Below, piece by piece: positions 16,221 to 24,822 of a stretch of DNA of 64,000 nucleotides; positions within the stretch are counted from its first letter, which is position 1; the number at the start of each line of letters is the position of its first letter. The position numbers were made by a program, and so were the translations under genes. Below the pieces are notes generated by a model. That model did not search any database. It worked only from the letters and a program-made list of their open reading frames with translations, and was not told the origin of the DNA. Origin of the DNA: Arthrobacter sp. OV608 (GTDB taxonomy: Bacteria; Actinomycetota; Actinomycetes; Actinomycetales; Micrococcaceae); contig FOEZ01000012.1 of the NCBI GenBank assembly GCA_900110595.1, forward strand, positions 1-64,000, written 5' to 3'.

Positions 16221-17603
16221 ATGAGCGTTGAACAACGCCCGGCGGACAATACTGCCGGACCTGCATCCAAAGGATCCGGACTAAAGAAAATCGTGGCCGC
16301 CTCAATGGTGGGCACGGTAGTGGAGTGGTACGAGTTCTTCCTCTACGCCACCGCCGCCACCCTGGTGTTCGGCAAGTACTTCTTCCCGGCCACCGGGAAC
16401 GAACTGGACGGCATTATCCAGGCCTTCCTTACCTACGCCGTCGGCTTCGTGGCGCGGCCCCTGGGTGGGATTGTGTTCGGCCAGATTGGCGACAAACTGG
16501 GCCGCAAGCCCACGCTGCAGCTCACCATTGTGATTGTGGGTGTGGCAACGTTCCTGATGGGCTGCCTGCCCGGCTTCGCCGATATCGGCTACCTCGCACC
16601 GGCCCTGCTCGTGGCACTGCGCTTCATCCAGGGCTTTGCCCTCGGCGGCGAATGGGGCGGAGCGGTGCTGCTGGTGGCCGAGCACAGCCCCAACAAGTCA
16701 CGCGCCTTCTGGTCCAGCTGGCCGCAGGCCGCCGTGCCGGTGGGCAACCTGCTGGCCACCCTGGTGCTGTTCATCATGTCCACAACCCTCAGCAGCGAGG
16801 CGTTCCTTGGCTGGGGCTGGCGCGTGGCGTTCTGGCTGTCCGCCGTGATCGTGTTCGTTGGCTACTACATCCGCACCCACGTCACCGAAGCCCCCATCTT
16901 CCTGGAGGCCAAGGCGCTGGTGGAGAAGGAACAGGCCGTCAGCTACGGCGTGTCCGAAGTGGTCCGCAAGTACCCCAAGGGCATCTTCCAGGCCATGGGC
17001 CTGCGCTTCGCCGAAAACATCATGTACTACCTGGTGGTCAGCTTCGCGATCGTCTACCTCAAGACCGTCCACAAGTACGACACCTCCTCGCTCCTGCTGG
17101 CCCTCCTGATCGCCCACGTCATCCACTTCCTGGTGATACCGCAGGTGGGGCGCCTGGCGGACAAATTCGGACGCAAGCCCGTGTACCTGTTCGGCGCGGT
17201 GTCCGGCGCGGCCTGGCCGTTCTTCGCCTTCCCCATGTTTGATACCCGCAGCCCCGTTGTGATCGTGGCGGCCGTGACCATCGGGCTCTGCCTCCACGCC
17301 TTCATGTACGCCGGCCAGCCGGCCATCATGGCCGAACTGTTCCCCACCCGCATGCGCTACTCCGGCGTCTCGCTCGGCTCCCAGGTGACCTCCATCTTCG
17401 CCGGCTCGCTCGCACCGCTGCTTGCCACCCAGTGGCTGAAGGACACCGGGTCCTGGGTGCCCACCGCCATCTACCTGGTGGTGGCCTGCGCCATCACCGC
17501 GGTGGCAGTGCTGAGCCTGCGGGAAACCAAGGGCATCGCCCTGGAGGAAGTGGACAAGGCCGACGCCGCCCGCGAAGGCCTGCTCCCCGCCAGGACCCGC
17601 TAA
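16221..17603 (+). CDS. MFS transporter, metabolite:H+ symporter (MHS) family
   Basis: 460 residues with about 12 hydrophobic helices. The N-terminal VGTVVEWYEFFLYATAA and the loop GQIGDKLGRKPTLQ are signatures of the MHS subfamily (KgtP, ShiA, ProP relatives), which import organic acids with protons. ATG 16221 follows TTAGGAGAAACCCC; upstream in-frame codons back to 16137 have no ribosome site. The 3-hydroxybutyrate dehydrogenase gene follows 50 bp later on the same strand and a LysR regulator diverges upstream, so a short-chain hydroxy acid such as 3-hydroxybutyrate is the likely substrate. That assignment is inference from context. Confidence 0.88.
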   Translation: MSVEQRPADNTAGPASKGSGLKKIVAASMVGTVVEWYEFFLYATAATLVFGKYFFPATGNELDGIIQAFLTYAVGFVARPLGGIVFGQIGDKLGRKPTLQLTIVIVGVATFLMGCLPGFADIGYLAPALLVALRFIQGFALGGEWGGAVLLVAEHSPNKSRAFWSSWPQAAVPVGNLLATLVLFIMSTTLSSEAFLGWGWRVAFWLSAVIVFVGYYIRTHVTEAPIFLEAKALVEKEQAVSYGVSEVVRKYPKGIFQAMGLRFAENIMYYLVVSFAIVYLKTVHKYDTSSLLLALLIAHVIHFLVIPQVGRLADKFGRKPVYLFGAVSGAAWPFFAFPMFDTRSPVVIVAAVTIGLCLHAFMYAGQPAIMAELFPTRMRYSGVSLGSQVTSIFAGSLAPLLATQWLKDTGSWVPTAIYLVVACAITAVAVLSLRETKGIALEEVDKADAAREGLLPARTR

Positions 17604-17653
17604 GCTGCCTGGGCAGCTGGAGACTTCCGATGGACAATCGCAAGGGAACTGCA

Positions 17654-18406
17654 ATGGATAACAACACGTTGAATGGCCGCAAGGCCCTGGTCACCGGGGG
17701 AGCCAGCGGAATCGGCGCCGCGTGCGTCCGCGAGCTTGCCGCACGCGGGGCGAAAGTGGTGGTGGCCGACGTCGATGCCGCCGGAGCCGCCGCGCTCGCC
17801 GACGAGGTGGGCGGCACCTCCTGGACTGTTGACCTGCTGGACGTGGACTCGCTCGCCACCCTGAGCCTGGACTGCGACATCCTGGTGAACAACGCCGGGA
17901 TCCAGCGCATCAGCCCCATTGAGGAGTTTGATCCCGTGCAGTTCCGCCGGATCATCGCCCTGATGCTGGAGGCTCCGTTCCTGCTGATTCGGGCGGCCCT
18001 GCCGCACATGTACAGCAACGGCTTCGGGCGGATCATCAACCTGTCCTCGGTGCACGGGATCCGGGCCTCTCCTTTCAAGAGCGCATACGTTGCCGCCAAG
18101 CACGGCCTGGAAGGGTTGAGCAAGGTGACGGCGCTCGAAGGCGGCGAGCACGGAGTCACGTCCAACTGCATCAACCCCGGCTACGTCCGGACGGCGCTGG
18201 TGGAGAAGCAGATTGCGGACCAGGCCCAGGTACACGGCATCCCCGAATCCGAGGTGCTGGCCAAAGTGATGCTCACCGAGTCTGCCATCAAGCGCCTGGT
18301 GGAGCCCGAGGAGGTTGCGTCCCTGGTGGCCTGGCTTGCTTCCGGCCACGCCGGCATGGTTACCGGCGCCAGTTACACGATGGACGGCGGCTGGTCGGCC
18401 CGGTAG
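17654..18406 (+). CDS. 3-hydroxybutyrate dehydrogenase-like SDR
   Basis: 250 residues, the usual length of 3-hydroxybutyrate dehydrogenase. The cofactor loop is VTGGASGIG, NNAGIQ follows, then the Ser/Tyr-Lys catalytic set (INLSSVHGIRAS and YVAAKHG). The stretch HGIRASPFKSAYVAAKHGLE and the C-terminal MVTGASYTMDGGW resemble D-3-hydroxybutyrate dehydrogenases. It oxidises 3-hydroxybutyrate to acetoacetate with NAD. ATG 17654 sits behind AAGGGA; ATG 17630 behind GGAG would add eight residues. It lies downstream of the MFS transporter as a likely two-gene operon. Other SDR specificities cannot be excluded. Confidence 0.82.
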   Translation: MDNNTLNGRKALVTGGASGIGAACVRELAARGAKVVVADVDAAGAAALADEVGGTSWTVDLLDVDSLATLSLDCDILVNNAGIQRISPIEEFDPVQFRRIIALMLEAPFLLIRAALPHMYSNGFGRIINLSSVHGIRASPFKSAYVAAKHGLEGLSKVTALEGGEHGVTSNCINPGYVRTALVEKQIADQAQVHGIPESEVLAKVMLTESAIKRLVEPEEVASLVAWLASGHAGMVTGASYTMDGGWSAR

Positions 18407-18411
18407 CATCC

Positions 18412-18434
18412 GCCGGCGGGCAACACCCGCCGGC
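18412..18434. terminator. GC-rich hairpin between convergent genes
   Basis: GCCGGCGGG (18412-18420) pairs perfectly with CCCGCCGGC (18426-18434) around a five-base loop, six bases after the dehydrogenase stop and facing the convergent small gene ending at 18466. No U-tract follows, so this would be an atypical or bidirectional terminator. Confidence 0.6.
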
Positions 18435-18465
18435 AGCCACACCTCGGCAATACCTCAGCGGCAGC

Positions 18466-18729
18466 TCAGTCCAGCTGCCGCACTTGGCGGTGATCGTAGA
18501 ACACCACTCCGTGGGCGGTTTTCACGCCCACGGAGTTGCGTTGCCGGAGCACCACGATTCCCTCGCGCCGGCCGCTAAAGGGATCATCCCCCACCACTGC
18601 ATCGCCGATCTTGAACGGGGACCGCGGGGTGAGGGCGGTCCTTGCCCGGTCCCACGCTTTTACCGCGGCAGTAGCAAGGCTGATGGGCTGGCCCATGCCG
18701 GCCGGGTCGGGGACATAAGTTTTCACCAT
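18466..18729 (-). CDS. Small protein with predicted SH3-like beta barrel, unknown function
   Basis: 87 residues starting MVKTYVPDPAGMGQPISLAT. ATG 18729 is preferred because AGGAG lies nine bases upstream; a GTG at 18768 would extend it by 13 residues and contain that ribosome site. The C-terminal half (SPFKIGDAVVGDDPFSG then REGIVVLRQRNSVGV and VVFYDHRQV) alternates hydrophobic and polar residues like a small KOW/SH3-type barrel. No enzyme motif is visible. It stands alone, convergent with the 3-hydroxybutyrate dehydrogenase gene. Function not recognised. Confidence 0.65.
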   Translation of the reverse strand: MVKTYVPDPAGMGQPISLATAAVKAWDRARTALTPRSPFKIGDAVVGDDPFSGRREGIVVLRQRNSVGVKTAHGVVFYDHRQVRQLD

Positions 18730-18945
18730 ACGTACCAACTCCTCGCGGGCGGCAGCGAAGCCACCCACTGGCGGTGCAGGTAACCGGAACGCTCCCAGCA
18801 GAGGGCGGCCCTCCCATTCCGGTTGGCACCTTACGCTAAAGCTATGCGCTATTCACACCAGTCACACCAGTAACATGTACCCGCTTTTTCCAGGCGGGAC
18901 TACTTGCTTGGGTTCTCCCGCCGGGCACCAGCGGATCGTGCCCGG

Positions 18946-19335
18946 TCAGCGCGGGCCGTTGACTATTTCTTCCGCGTTCTCGAATGCCCACGCCACCAGC
19001 GGAACCAGCAGTGCGCTCAGTTCGTAGCCGCGCTCGGTCAGGCTGTAATCCACCCGCGGCGGAATGACGGGCTGCGCTTTCCGGCTGACCAGGCCGTCAC
19101 GCTCGAGCGTCTTGAGGGTCTGCGCCAGCATCTTCTCGCTGATGCCCTCGGCCCGCCGCCGCAGCTCACTCCACCGCTGCTCACCCTCGGACAACGCCAG
19201 CAGGATCAGTACGCCCCATTTGCTGGTGATATGGTCCAGGACCGTCCGGCTGGGGCACCCGGCCGGGAACACGCCGTCGGCAAGCGCCACGGGAAGGGGT
19301 GCGGAAAGGGCAGTAGCGGAGGTACTTACTTCCAT
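18946..19335 (-). CDS. HxlR/DUF24-family redox-type regulator (QorR-like)
   Basis: 129-residue winged-helix HxlR protein. The domain spans about residues 25-115 with KWGVLILLALSEGEQRWSEL and the recognition segment ISEKMLAQTLKTLERDGLV. A single cysteine, Cys27 in PAGCPSRTVLDHI, is the only Cys in the protein and sits where HxlR redox sensors of the QorR/YodB group carry their reactive thiol. The gene diverges from a quinone oxidoreductase gene at 19433, the same pairing as corynebacterial qorR-qor2. It probably represses itself and that gene until quinones or oxidants modify the cysteine. The spaced half-sites AGTAC/GTACT at 19339-19363 are candidate operator sequence. Confidence 0.88.
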   Translation of the reverse strand: MEVSTSATALSAPLPVALADGVFPAGCPSRTVLDHITSKWGVLILLALSEGEQRWSELRRRAEGISEKMLAQTLKTLERDGLVSRKAQPVIPPRVDYSLTERGYELSALLVPLVAWAFENAEEIVNGPR

Positions 19336-19338
19336 ACC

Positions 19339-19363
19339 AGTACCTTACCTGAAAGTGCGTACT
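19339..19363. promoter_or_regulatory. Candidate HxlR operator (AGTAC...GTACT)
   Basis: Inverted half-sites AGTAC (19339-19343) and GTACT (19359-19363) lie just upstream of the HxlR start at 19335, in the divergent region shared with the quinone reductase gene. HxlR proteins often bind TAC-type inverted repeats. Prediction only. Confidence 0.4.
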
Positions 19364-19432
19364 CTCTTTCGGGAAGTATCGGGAAGGTGTCGTGGTTGTG
19401 CTCCATGAACAACCCCAACGGAAGGAAATTTC

Positions 19433-20296
19433 ATGAGCATCGTCGTCACCGGCGCAACCGGCAAACTGGGCCGCCACGTAGTCGAGGCACTGCTGGAGCG
19501 CAATGTTCCCGCGCAGGAGATCGTGGCCACCGGGCGCTCCCTTGAAAAGCTCGCAGACTTCGCGGAGCGCGGTGTCCAGGTAAAGGGCATGGATTACGCT
19601 AATCCCGCCTCCGTGGCCCAGGCCCTGAAGGGTGCCTCCAAGGTCCTCCTCATTTCCGGCAGCGAGGTGGGCCAGCGGGTGGAGCAACACCGCACTGTGA
19701 TTGAAGCCGCAAAGGCCGAAGGTGTTGAACTGCTTGCCTACACCAGCATCGCCAACGCGGACACCACGTCAATGAAGCTGGCCGGCGAGCACCAGGCCAC
19801 GGAAGCCATCCTGCGGGAATCCGGTGTTCCTTTTGTCCTCCTGCGTAACGGCTGGTACCTGGAGAACTACACCGAGCAGCTGCCCGGCACGCTTGCCCAG
19901 GGTGCCATCGCCGGAAGTGCAGGCGAAGGCCGCGTCAGTGCAGCGTCGCGCGCGGACTATGCCCACGCGGCTGCCGCCGTTCTGGTTGCCGATGACCAGG
20001 CAGGCAAGATCTACGAACTCGGTGGCGACGAGCCGTTCACCATGGCTGAGCTGGCCGCCGAGATCACCGCTGCCGCAGGAAAGCATGTCGCCTACCAGGA
20101 CCTCCCGGCCCAGGAATATGCCGGAATGCTGGCCGGTTTCGGCGTGCCGGAGGCATTCGCGGATATCCTCGCCGATTCCGATCTCGGGATTGCCCGGGGC
20201 GACCTCCTGGTCAGCACCGGGGACCTGCGCACGCTGATCGGCCGCCCGACGACGTCCCTGGGCGAAGCTGTGCGGGCCGCCGCTGCGACTGCCTAG
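19433..20296 (+). CDS. NAD(P)H:quinone oxidoreductase 2-like (NmrA/QorB type)
   Basis: 287 residues. It begins MSIVVTGATGKLGRHVVEAL with the GATGKLG dinucleotide-binding loop of NmrA-like atypical SDRs. LRNGWYLENYTEQL and the ASRADYAHAAAAVL segment match YtfG/QorB-type quinone reductases. There is no classical YxxxK pair, as usual for this subgroup. It would reduce toxic quinones with NADPH in the cytoplasm. GGAAGGAAATTTC precedes the ATG. It diverges from the single-Cys HxlR regulator, which fits quinone-inducible control. Confidence 0.88.
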   Translation: MSIVVTGATGKLGRHVVEALLERNVPAQEIVATGRSLEKLADFAERGVQVKGMDYANPASVAQALKGASKVLLISGSEVGQRVEQHRTVIEAAKAEGVELLAYTSIANADTTSMKLAGEHQATEAILRESGVPFVLLRNGWYLENYTEQLPGTLAQGAIAGSAGEGRVSAASRADYAHAAAAVLVADDQAGKIYELGGDEPFTMAELAAEITAAAGKHVAYQDLPAQEYAGMLAGFGVPEAFADILADSDLGIARGDLLVSTGDLRTLIGRPTTSLGEAVRAAAATA

Positions 20297-20322
20297 GTTG
20301 CAGCTTCGCTGATTGCCATTTT

Positions 20323-20355
20323 CTGATTGCCCGGCCTTCCGGGCCGGGCAATCAG
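20323..20355. terminator. 14-bp perfect hairpin between convergent genes
   Basis: CTGATTGCCCGGCC (20323-20336) pairs with GGCCGGGCAATCAG (20342-20355) around loop TTCCG. It lies between the quinone reductase stop (20296) and the convergent LysE gene stop (20360). Neither flank has a real U-tract, so it may terminate both genes in an atypical way or stabilise 3' ends. Confidence 0.7.
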
Positions 20356-20359
20356 GAAA

Positions 20360-20995
20360 TCAGGACTTGGTCCCTGTCAGCGCGAGGGTGCCGCCAAGGC
20401 CAATCATCAGCGCCCCGCCGGTTGCCTCCATGGCGGAAATCCGGCGGGGCGAGCGGGCAAACCAGTGCCGGGCCGATCCTGCGGCAATGGCCCAGAGGCT
20501 GTCTGACACCAGTGCTATCAGTACAAACAGCACCCCGAGCAGCGCCAGTTGGAATGCGATGGCCCCGGACGAGTAATCCACAAACTGCGGCAGGACAGCT
20601 ACGAAGAACACCACGGATTTGGGGTTGCTGGCGCCTACGGCCAGGCCGTCGGCCACCAGGCGTAGCGGCCGCGGGTCCATGGGCCGGCTCTCGGCGGAGG
20701 GGTGCTCCCGCCTGTGCCGGATAGCTTTAATGCCCAGGTAGACCAGGTAGGCGGCACCAGCCAGTTTCACCACACTGAACAGGATCACCGACTGCGCCAC
20801 CACAATTCCCACGCCCAACGCCACCGCTGCCACTTGCACCAGCTGCCCGGTGGCATTGCCCAGCACGGTGAGGACGCCGCTCTTCCAGCCGAGGGCAAGG
20901 GAACGGCCGATCACGAACAGGACGCTGGGCCCCGGCACGGCGATAAGGATTACGGCGGCAAGGGCAAAGGCAAGCAGGTTGGACAGTGGAACCAT
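20360..20995 (-). CDS. LysE/RhtB-family amino acid exporter
   Basis: 211 residues with about six hydrophobic helices. The N-terminal FALAAVILIAVPGPSVLFVI carries the PGP motif conserved in LysE/RhtB exporters, and the ASNPKSVVFFVAVLPQFVD segment is the second family signature. It exports amino acids or related small molecules across the cytoplasmic membrane. It is monocistronic, facing the quinone reductase gene across a shared hairpin and followed upstream by the amino acid permease gene on the same strand 62 bp away. The exported compound is unknown. Confidence 0.9.
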   Translation of the reverse strand: MVPLSNLLAFALAAVILIAVPGPSVLFVIGRSLALGWKSGVLTVLGNATGQLVQVAAVALGVGIVVAQSVILFSVVKLAGAAYLVYLGIKAIRHRREHPSAESRPMDPRPLRLVADGLAVGASNPKSVVFFVAVLPQFVDYSSGAIAFQLALLGVLFVLIALVSDSLWAIAAGSARHWFARSPRRISAMEATGGALMIGLGGTLALTGTKS

Positions 20996-21057
20996 GCCTG
21001 AGTTTAGCCCCGGCAGGGTGCGCCAGGCATCGCCTGGCGCTGCCTGGTCCTGTGTGC

Positions 21058-22563
21058 TCAGCCGCGGCTGCGGTCGGCGGCGACTTCGGCTGGAGCAACC
21101 ACAGGCAGCGGTGACGTTTCGTCCACTAGCTCGGCCCGCCGTCGTCCGTCACCTTTGATCCACAAACGGTACGCGAGGATGAGGAGCACCAGCCAGGCTC
21201 CGCCAACATACAAGGCGATCCGGGTGTCCTCGAAGGCGCCGAGGACGGCGATCACCAGCGCCATAAAGGCAATGGTGAGGATCGACGCGGCAGGCCACCA
21301 CGGCGAAGGGAATTCCGACGCCGGCAGGCCGCTTCGCGCGATTTCCCGCTTCATGGCCACATGGGAAGCAAGGATCATCACCCAGACCCAGACGGTGGCG
21401 AACGTCGCGATGGATGCGATGAGGATAAAGACGTCCTCGGGGATGACGGCGTTCAGGACCACACCCACCAGGAGGATCGCGGCCATCATCACCACCGTCA
21501 TCCAAGGCACCCCGTGCCGGGACACCTTGCCGAAGGCGGCCGGGGCGTGGCCTTGGCGGGAGAGGCCGAAGAGGATGCGGCCGGCGCCAAAGATGTCGCT
21601 GTTAATGGCGGAGAGCGCGGCCGTGATCACCACGGCGTTCAGGATGTGCGGGGCCGCGGGGATGCCCAGGCCGCTGAAGATCTGGACGAAGGGGCTGCCG
21701 TTGCTGCCGATCTCGTTCCACGGAAAGAGGCTCATGAGCACGCCCAGGGTGAGGACGTAGAACAGCAGGACGCGCACGGGGACGGTGTTGACCGCCTTGG
21801 GGATGACCTTTTTCGGGTCGGCCGCCTCGCCGGCCGTGATGCCGAGGGTCTCGATCCCGCCGAAGGCGAACATCACCACGGCGAAGGAGGCGAGGAGCCC
21901 TTCGAAGCCGAACGGGAAGAACCCGCCGTGCTCCACGAGGTTGCCCAGGCCGGGAGCGACAGTGGATGCCTCGGCCTGGAAGCCGAACACGATGATGGCT
22001 GCGCCGCCGGCGATCATGGCGATGATGGCCGCCACCTTGATGAGCGAGAACCAGAACTCCAGTTCGCCGAAGACCTTGACGCTGAGCAGGTTCAGGGCGG
22101 CCAGGAAGAAGATGATGGCAAGGATCCAGATCCAGCGCTCCACTTGTGGAAACCAGAAGCCCATGTAGATGCTGAAGGCCGTGACGTCCGCGATGGCCAC
22201 GATGGCCATTTCGAAGACATAGGTCCAGCCGGTCACAAAGCCCGCCAGCGGGCCCAGGTAGCGGCTGGCGTACTGGCCGAATGAGCCGGAAACCGGGTGC
22301 CGGACGGCCATTTCGCCGAGGGCGCGCATCACCATGAACACGGCTGCGCCGCCGATGATGTAGGCCAGCAGGACGGCGGGGCCGGCCTTTTGGATTGCGG
22401 AGGCCGACCCGTAGAAGAGGCCCGTGCCGATCGCCGAACCCAGGGCCATGAACCGGATATGGCGCACGTTCAGCCCGCGGTTCAGGACGCTTCCGACGGC
22501 GGCTGTTGCGGTTTGTTGTGCGGCCGGACTTTCGTTCCGGGTTGGGCTTGGTGCTTGTTGCAT
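21058..22563 (-). CDS. Amino acid permease (APC superfamily, AAT family)
   Basis: 501 residues with about 12 membrane helices. The N-terminal [19 protein letters not shown] is the APC consensus with the unwound GSAIGTG substrate segment in helix 1; [16 protein letters not shown] is the following conserved loop. A proton-driven import role for an amino acid is expected, and proline, histidine or GABA-type substrates are typical for this subgroup. GAGAAGG precedes the ATG at 22563. The LysE-type exporter gene follows downstream on the same strand, possibly in one transcript. Exact substrate not readable. Confidence 0.9.
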   Translation of the reverse strand: MQQAPSPTRNESPAAQQTATAAVGSVLNRGLNVRHIRFMALGSAIGTGLFYGSASAIQKAGPAVLLAYIIGGAAVFMVMRALGEMAVRHPVSGSFGQYASRYLGPLAGFVTGWTYVFEMAIVAIADVTAFSIYMGFWFPQVERWIWILAIIFFLAALNLLSVKVFGELEFWFSLIKVAAIIAMIAGGAAIIVFGFQAEASTVAPGLGNLVEHGGFFPFGFEGLLASFAVVMFAFGGIETLGITAGEAADPKKVIPKAVNTVPVRVLLFYVLTLGVLMSLFPWNEIGSNGSPFVQIFSGLGIPAAPHILNAVVITAALSAINSDIFGAGRILFGLSRQGHAPAAFGKVSRHGVPWMTVVMMAAILLVGVVLNAVIPEDVFILIASIATFATVWVWVMILASHVAMKREIARSGLPASEFPSPWWPAASILTIAFMALVIAVLGAFEDTRIALYVGGAWLVLLILAYRLWIKGDGRRRAELVDETSPLPVVAPAEVAADRSRG

Positions 22564-22707
22564 ACAAATACCTTCTCGTCTTTGGGAGGTGGGCCGGTAA
22601 CCAGCAGACCACTTCCGCGGGCGACGTGATGAGCCTCACGGGGGCTTGGTGTCTTTCATTTCAGATTGGACGGTGGACCGCTGCGTTTTCGGTTCTGAGG
22701 GGTGCCC

Positions 22708-22736
22708 TTGACTCGACTCCGGCTTTTCCTTACCTT
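22708..22736 (+). promoter_or_regulatory. Possible promoter for the MDR oxidoreductase
   Basis: TTGACT (22708-22713) is separated by 17 bp from TACCTT (22731-22736), roughly 60 bp before the ATG at 22804. The -35 is good and the -10 is poor. Confidence 0.3.
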
Positions 22737-22803
22737 GAGGGGCCGCCGGTAACCGGACGGATGAGGTTGTTGTGCCCCCGTACCACCAGCCCGAAGGAGT
22801 TCG

Positions 22804-23778
22804 ATGATGAAAGCAATCGTTCAGGACGTTTATGGATCGGCGGACGTGCTCGAACTGCGGGACATCGCCAAGCCCGGGCCCGGCAACGGCCAGGTGTTGA
22901 TCCGGGTGCGGGCGGGCGGCGTCGACCAGGGCGTCTGGCACCTGATGACCGGGCTGCCGTATCTGGTCCGGCTCTTTGGCTATGGGCTGAAGAATCCGAA
23001 GGTTCCGGTCCGGGGCCGGGAAGTGGCCGGCGTGGTGGAGGCGGTAGGGCCCGGAACGACACGTTTTGCTGCAGGGGACGAGGTGTTTGGCACCTGCGAC
23101 GGGTCCTTTGCCGAGTACGTCTGTGCCAAGGAGGACAAGCTGGCCCGAAAACCTGCGAGCCTCTCTTTCGAAGAAGCCGCGGCTTCGCCGATCTCAGGCG
23201 TCACTGCCCTGCAGGCTGTCCGCGACGCCGGCCAGGTCACTGTCGGCAAGAAGGTGCTGATCCTTGGCGCGGGCGGGGGAGTGGGGTCCTTCGCGGTCCA
23301 GCTGGCCAAAGCCTTCGGAGCGGAGGTGACAGGGGTATGCAGCACCGGCAAGGTTGACCTGGTCCGTTCCCTTGGGGCGGATGCCGTCATTGACTACAGG
23401 ACGACCAATATTGCGGGCGCCGGCACGCTGTACGACGTCATCCTGGACACGGCCGGCAACCGGCCGCTGTCACTCCTGCGCCGGCTGCTCGTACCCAAGG
23501 GCACGCTGGTGATCATCGGCGGCGAAGGTGGCGGAAAACTGACCGGCGGGTTTCAGCGGTCCCTGGTTGCGCCACTGGTCGGCTTGTTTTCCGGCCGGAA
23601 GCTCAAGGGGCTTGTCGCCAAGGAAACGGACCTGGATCTCGAGGCCCTTGCGTCGATGATTGAGGCCGGAAGCGTCAAACCTGTGGTGGATAAGGTCTTT
23701 CCCCTTGCCGAAGCGCCGGCCGCCATCCAGTACCTCCGCGAGGGGCGGGCGCGCGGCAAGGTTGTCGTCAGTGTCTGA
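22804..23778 (+). CDS. NAD(P)-dependent MDR oxidoreductase (quinone oxidoreductase-like)
   Basis: 324 residues of the zinc-independent medium-chain dehydrogenase/reductase type. The N-terminal GroES-like domain includes VRGREVAGVVEAVG; the Rossmann domain has VLILGAGGGVGSFAVQLAKA followed by GADAVIDYR. The structural and catalytic zinc cysteine pattern of alcohol dehydrogenases is missing, so it probably reduces quinones or enones with NADPH. GAAGGAG lies just upstream of two adjacent ATGs (22804, 22807). It is monocistronic and divergent from the amino acid permease. Substrate unknown. Confidence 0.85.
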   Translation: MMKAIVQDVYGSADVLELRDIAKPGPGNGQVLIRVRAGGVDQGVWHLMTGLPYLVRLFGYGLKNPKVPVRGREVAGVVEAVGPGTTRFAAGDEVFGTCDGSFAEYVCAKEDKLARKPASLSFEEAAASPISGVTALQAVRDAGQVTVGKKVLILGAGGGVGSFAVQLAKAFGAEVTGVCSTGKVDLVRSLGADAVIDYRTTNIAGAGTLYDVILDTAGNRPLSLLRRLLVPKGTLVIIGGEGGGKLTGGFQRSLVAPLVGLFSGRKLKGLVAKETDLDLEALASMIEAGSVKPVVDKVFPLAEAPAAIQYLREGRARGKVVVSV

Positions 23779-23852
23779 GCAGGTCAGCTTATCCACATAG
23801 GCGCGAAGGCAGGATGATCCCGGCCCCCTCATCATCCAGGACTACCGCCACG

Positions 23853-24065
23853 TCAGGCCGCGAAGGTGAGCCCCCGTTCGGCGGCGGCTGCCTCGAGGAT
23901 CCGGACGGCCTTCGGGCCGATGCCGTGCATGGCCAGCAGTTCCCGCCGGCCCAGTGAGGCCACCGCGGCCAGGGAAGTGATGCCGGCCTGGAGCAGGGCG
24001 CTGTTGGCGGGCCGGCCAAGCGGTGGCAGATCCCCAACCTGCGCAGGAACGTCGCTGGTGCTCAT
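23853..24065 (-). CDS. Small helix-hairpin-helix DNA-binding-type protein
   Basis: 70 residues. GRPANSALLQAGITSLAAVASLGRRELLAMHGIGPKAVRILEA is a helix-hairpin-helix fold of the RNA polymerase alpha C-terminal/TfoX-C type, with the HGIGPKA hairpin. Such small proteins probably bind DNA or another protein; no enzyme signature is present. ATG 24065 overlaps the stop of the DinB gene (ATGA), so the two are translationally coupled. The short length argues for an accessory role. Function unknown. Confidence 0.75.
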   Translation of the reverse strand: MSTSDVPAQVGDLPPLGRPANSALLQAGITSLAAVASLGRRELLAMHGIGPKAVRILEAAAAERGLTFAA

Positions 24066-24634
24066 GCCTGCCTCGCCGCAGATTCTATGGCGGCACGGTG
24101 GGCAGCCCATTCTTCAGGGCTTCGCCTGGTGAGGTTCGGATCGCCGGGGCGCTGCCCGGCACTGCCGTCGATGAGTTCGCGCAGGATGTCTGCGTGGCCC
24201 AGGTGATGGGAGCGTTCGGCAACCATATGGACCAGTATCTGGTGCAGGGTGACGTTGCGCCGCTCTTCCGGCCACCACGGGACCACGCCAGGGGCGTCAG
24301 CGGGCAATGCCTCGATGGTCGCGTCGCTATGTGCGGCGGCGAAGTGGTGCAGCTCGACGATGTCCTCGCGGGACTCGGCCGCGGTCGCCCACATGTCCGC
24401 GTCCGGGACTGCGCCGTCGTCCAGCCAGGGAAGGTGCCGCCCGCTGGGGCGCCCAAACACCACCCCGAAATAGTCCACCTCCACGCTGGCCACATGTTTG
24501 ACCAGGCCCAGCAGGTTGGTTCCGGTAGGTGTAAGCGGCCGGCGGACGTCGTACTCGCTGAGGCCGTCCAGTTTGCCGAGCAGGTCGTCCCGCCTGGCCC
24601 GAAGATAACGGTGAAGCGTCTCTTTTTCGTCCAT
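24062..24634 (-). CDS. DinB-family protein
   Basis: 190 residues, four-helix DinB fold (DUF664-type). The helical core has DDLLGKLDGLSEYD, LLGLVKHVASVEVDYF and, near the C-terminus, VTLHQILVHMVAERSHHLGHADILREL; the histidines in these segments fit the family's metal triad. Family members act as thiol-dependent transferases in mycothiol/bacillithiol metabolism or have unknown roles; here the role is not set. It overlaps the small helix-hairpin-helix gene by ATGA. Cytoplasmic. Confidence 0.85.
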   Translation of the reverse strand: MDEKETLHRYLRARRDDLLGKLDGLSEYDVRRPLTPTGTNLLGLVKHVASVEVDYFGVVFGRPSGRHLPWLDDGAVPDADMWATAAESREDIVELHHFAAAHSDATIEALPADAPGVVPWWPEERRNVTLHQILVHMVAERSHHLGHADILRELIDGSAGQRPGDPNLTRRSPEEWAAHRAAIESAARQA

Positions 24635-24822
24635 AGCGGGACTCTACCGAACCGCGAGCCAGCCTTGGCCGGCGCAGAAGCGGGGCAGCATGCTCACGCC
24701 TGTCTCGTATCGCAGACAGCAGGCGTGTTTTCATGAGGCTTGCAAGCCGGAGGAGGGCGCAAGCTTAAGTACGGGATCCCGGATAGCCCCGGGATGTACC
24801 GCCAACAAAAAAGGAGGTTCCG

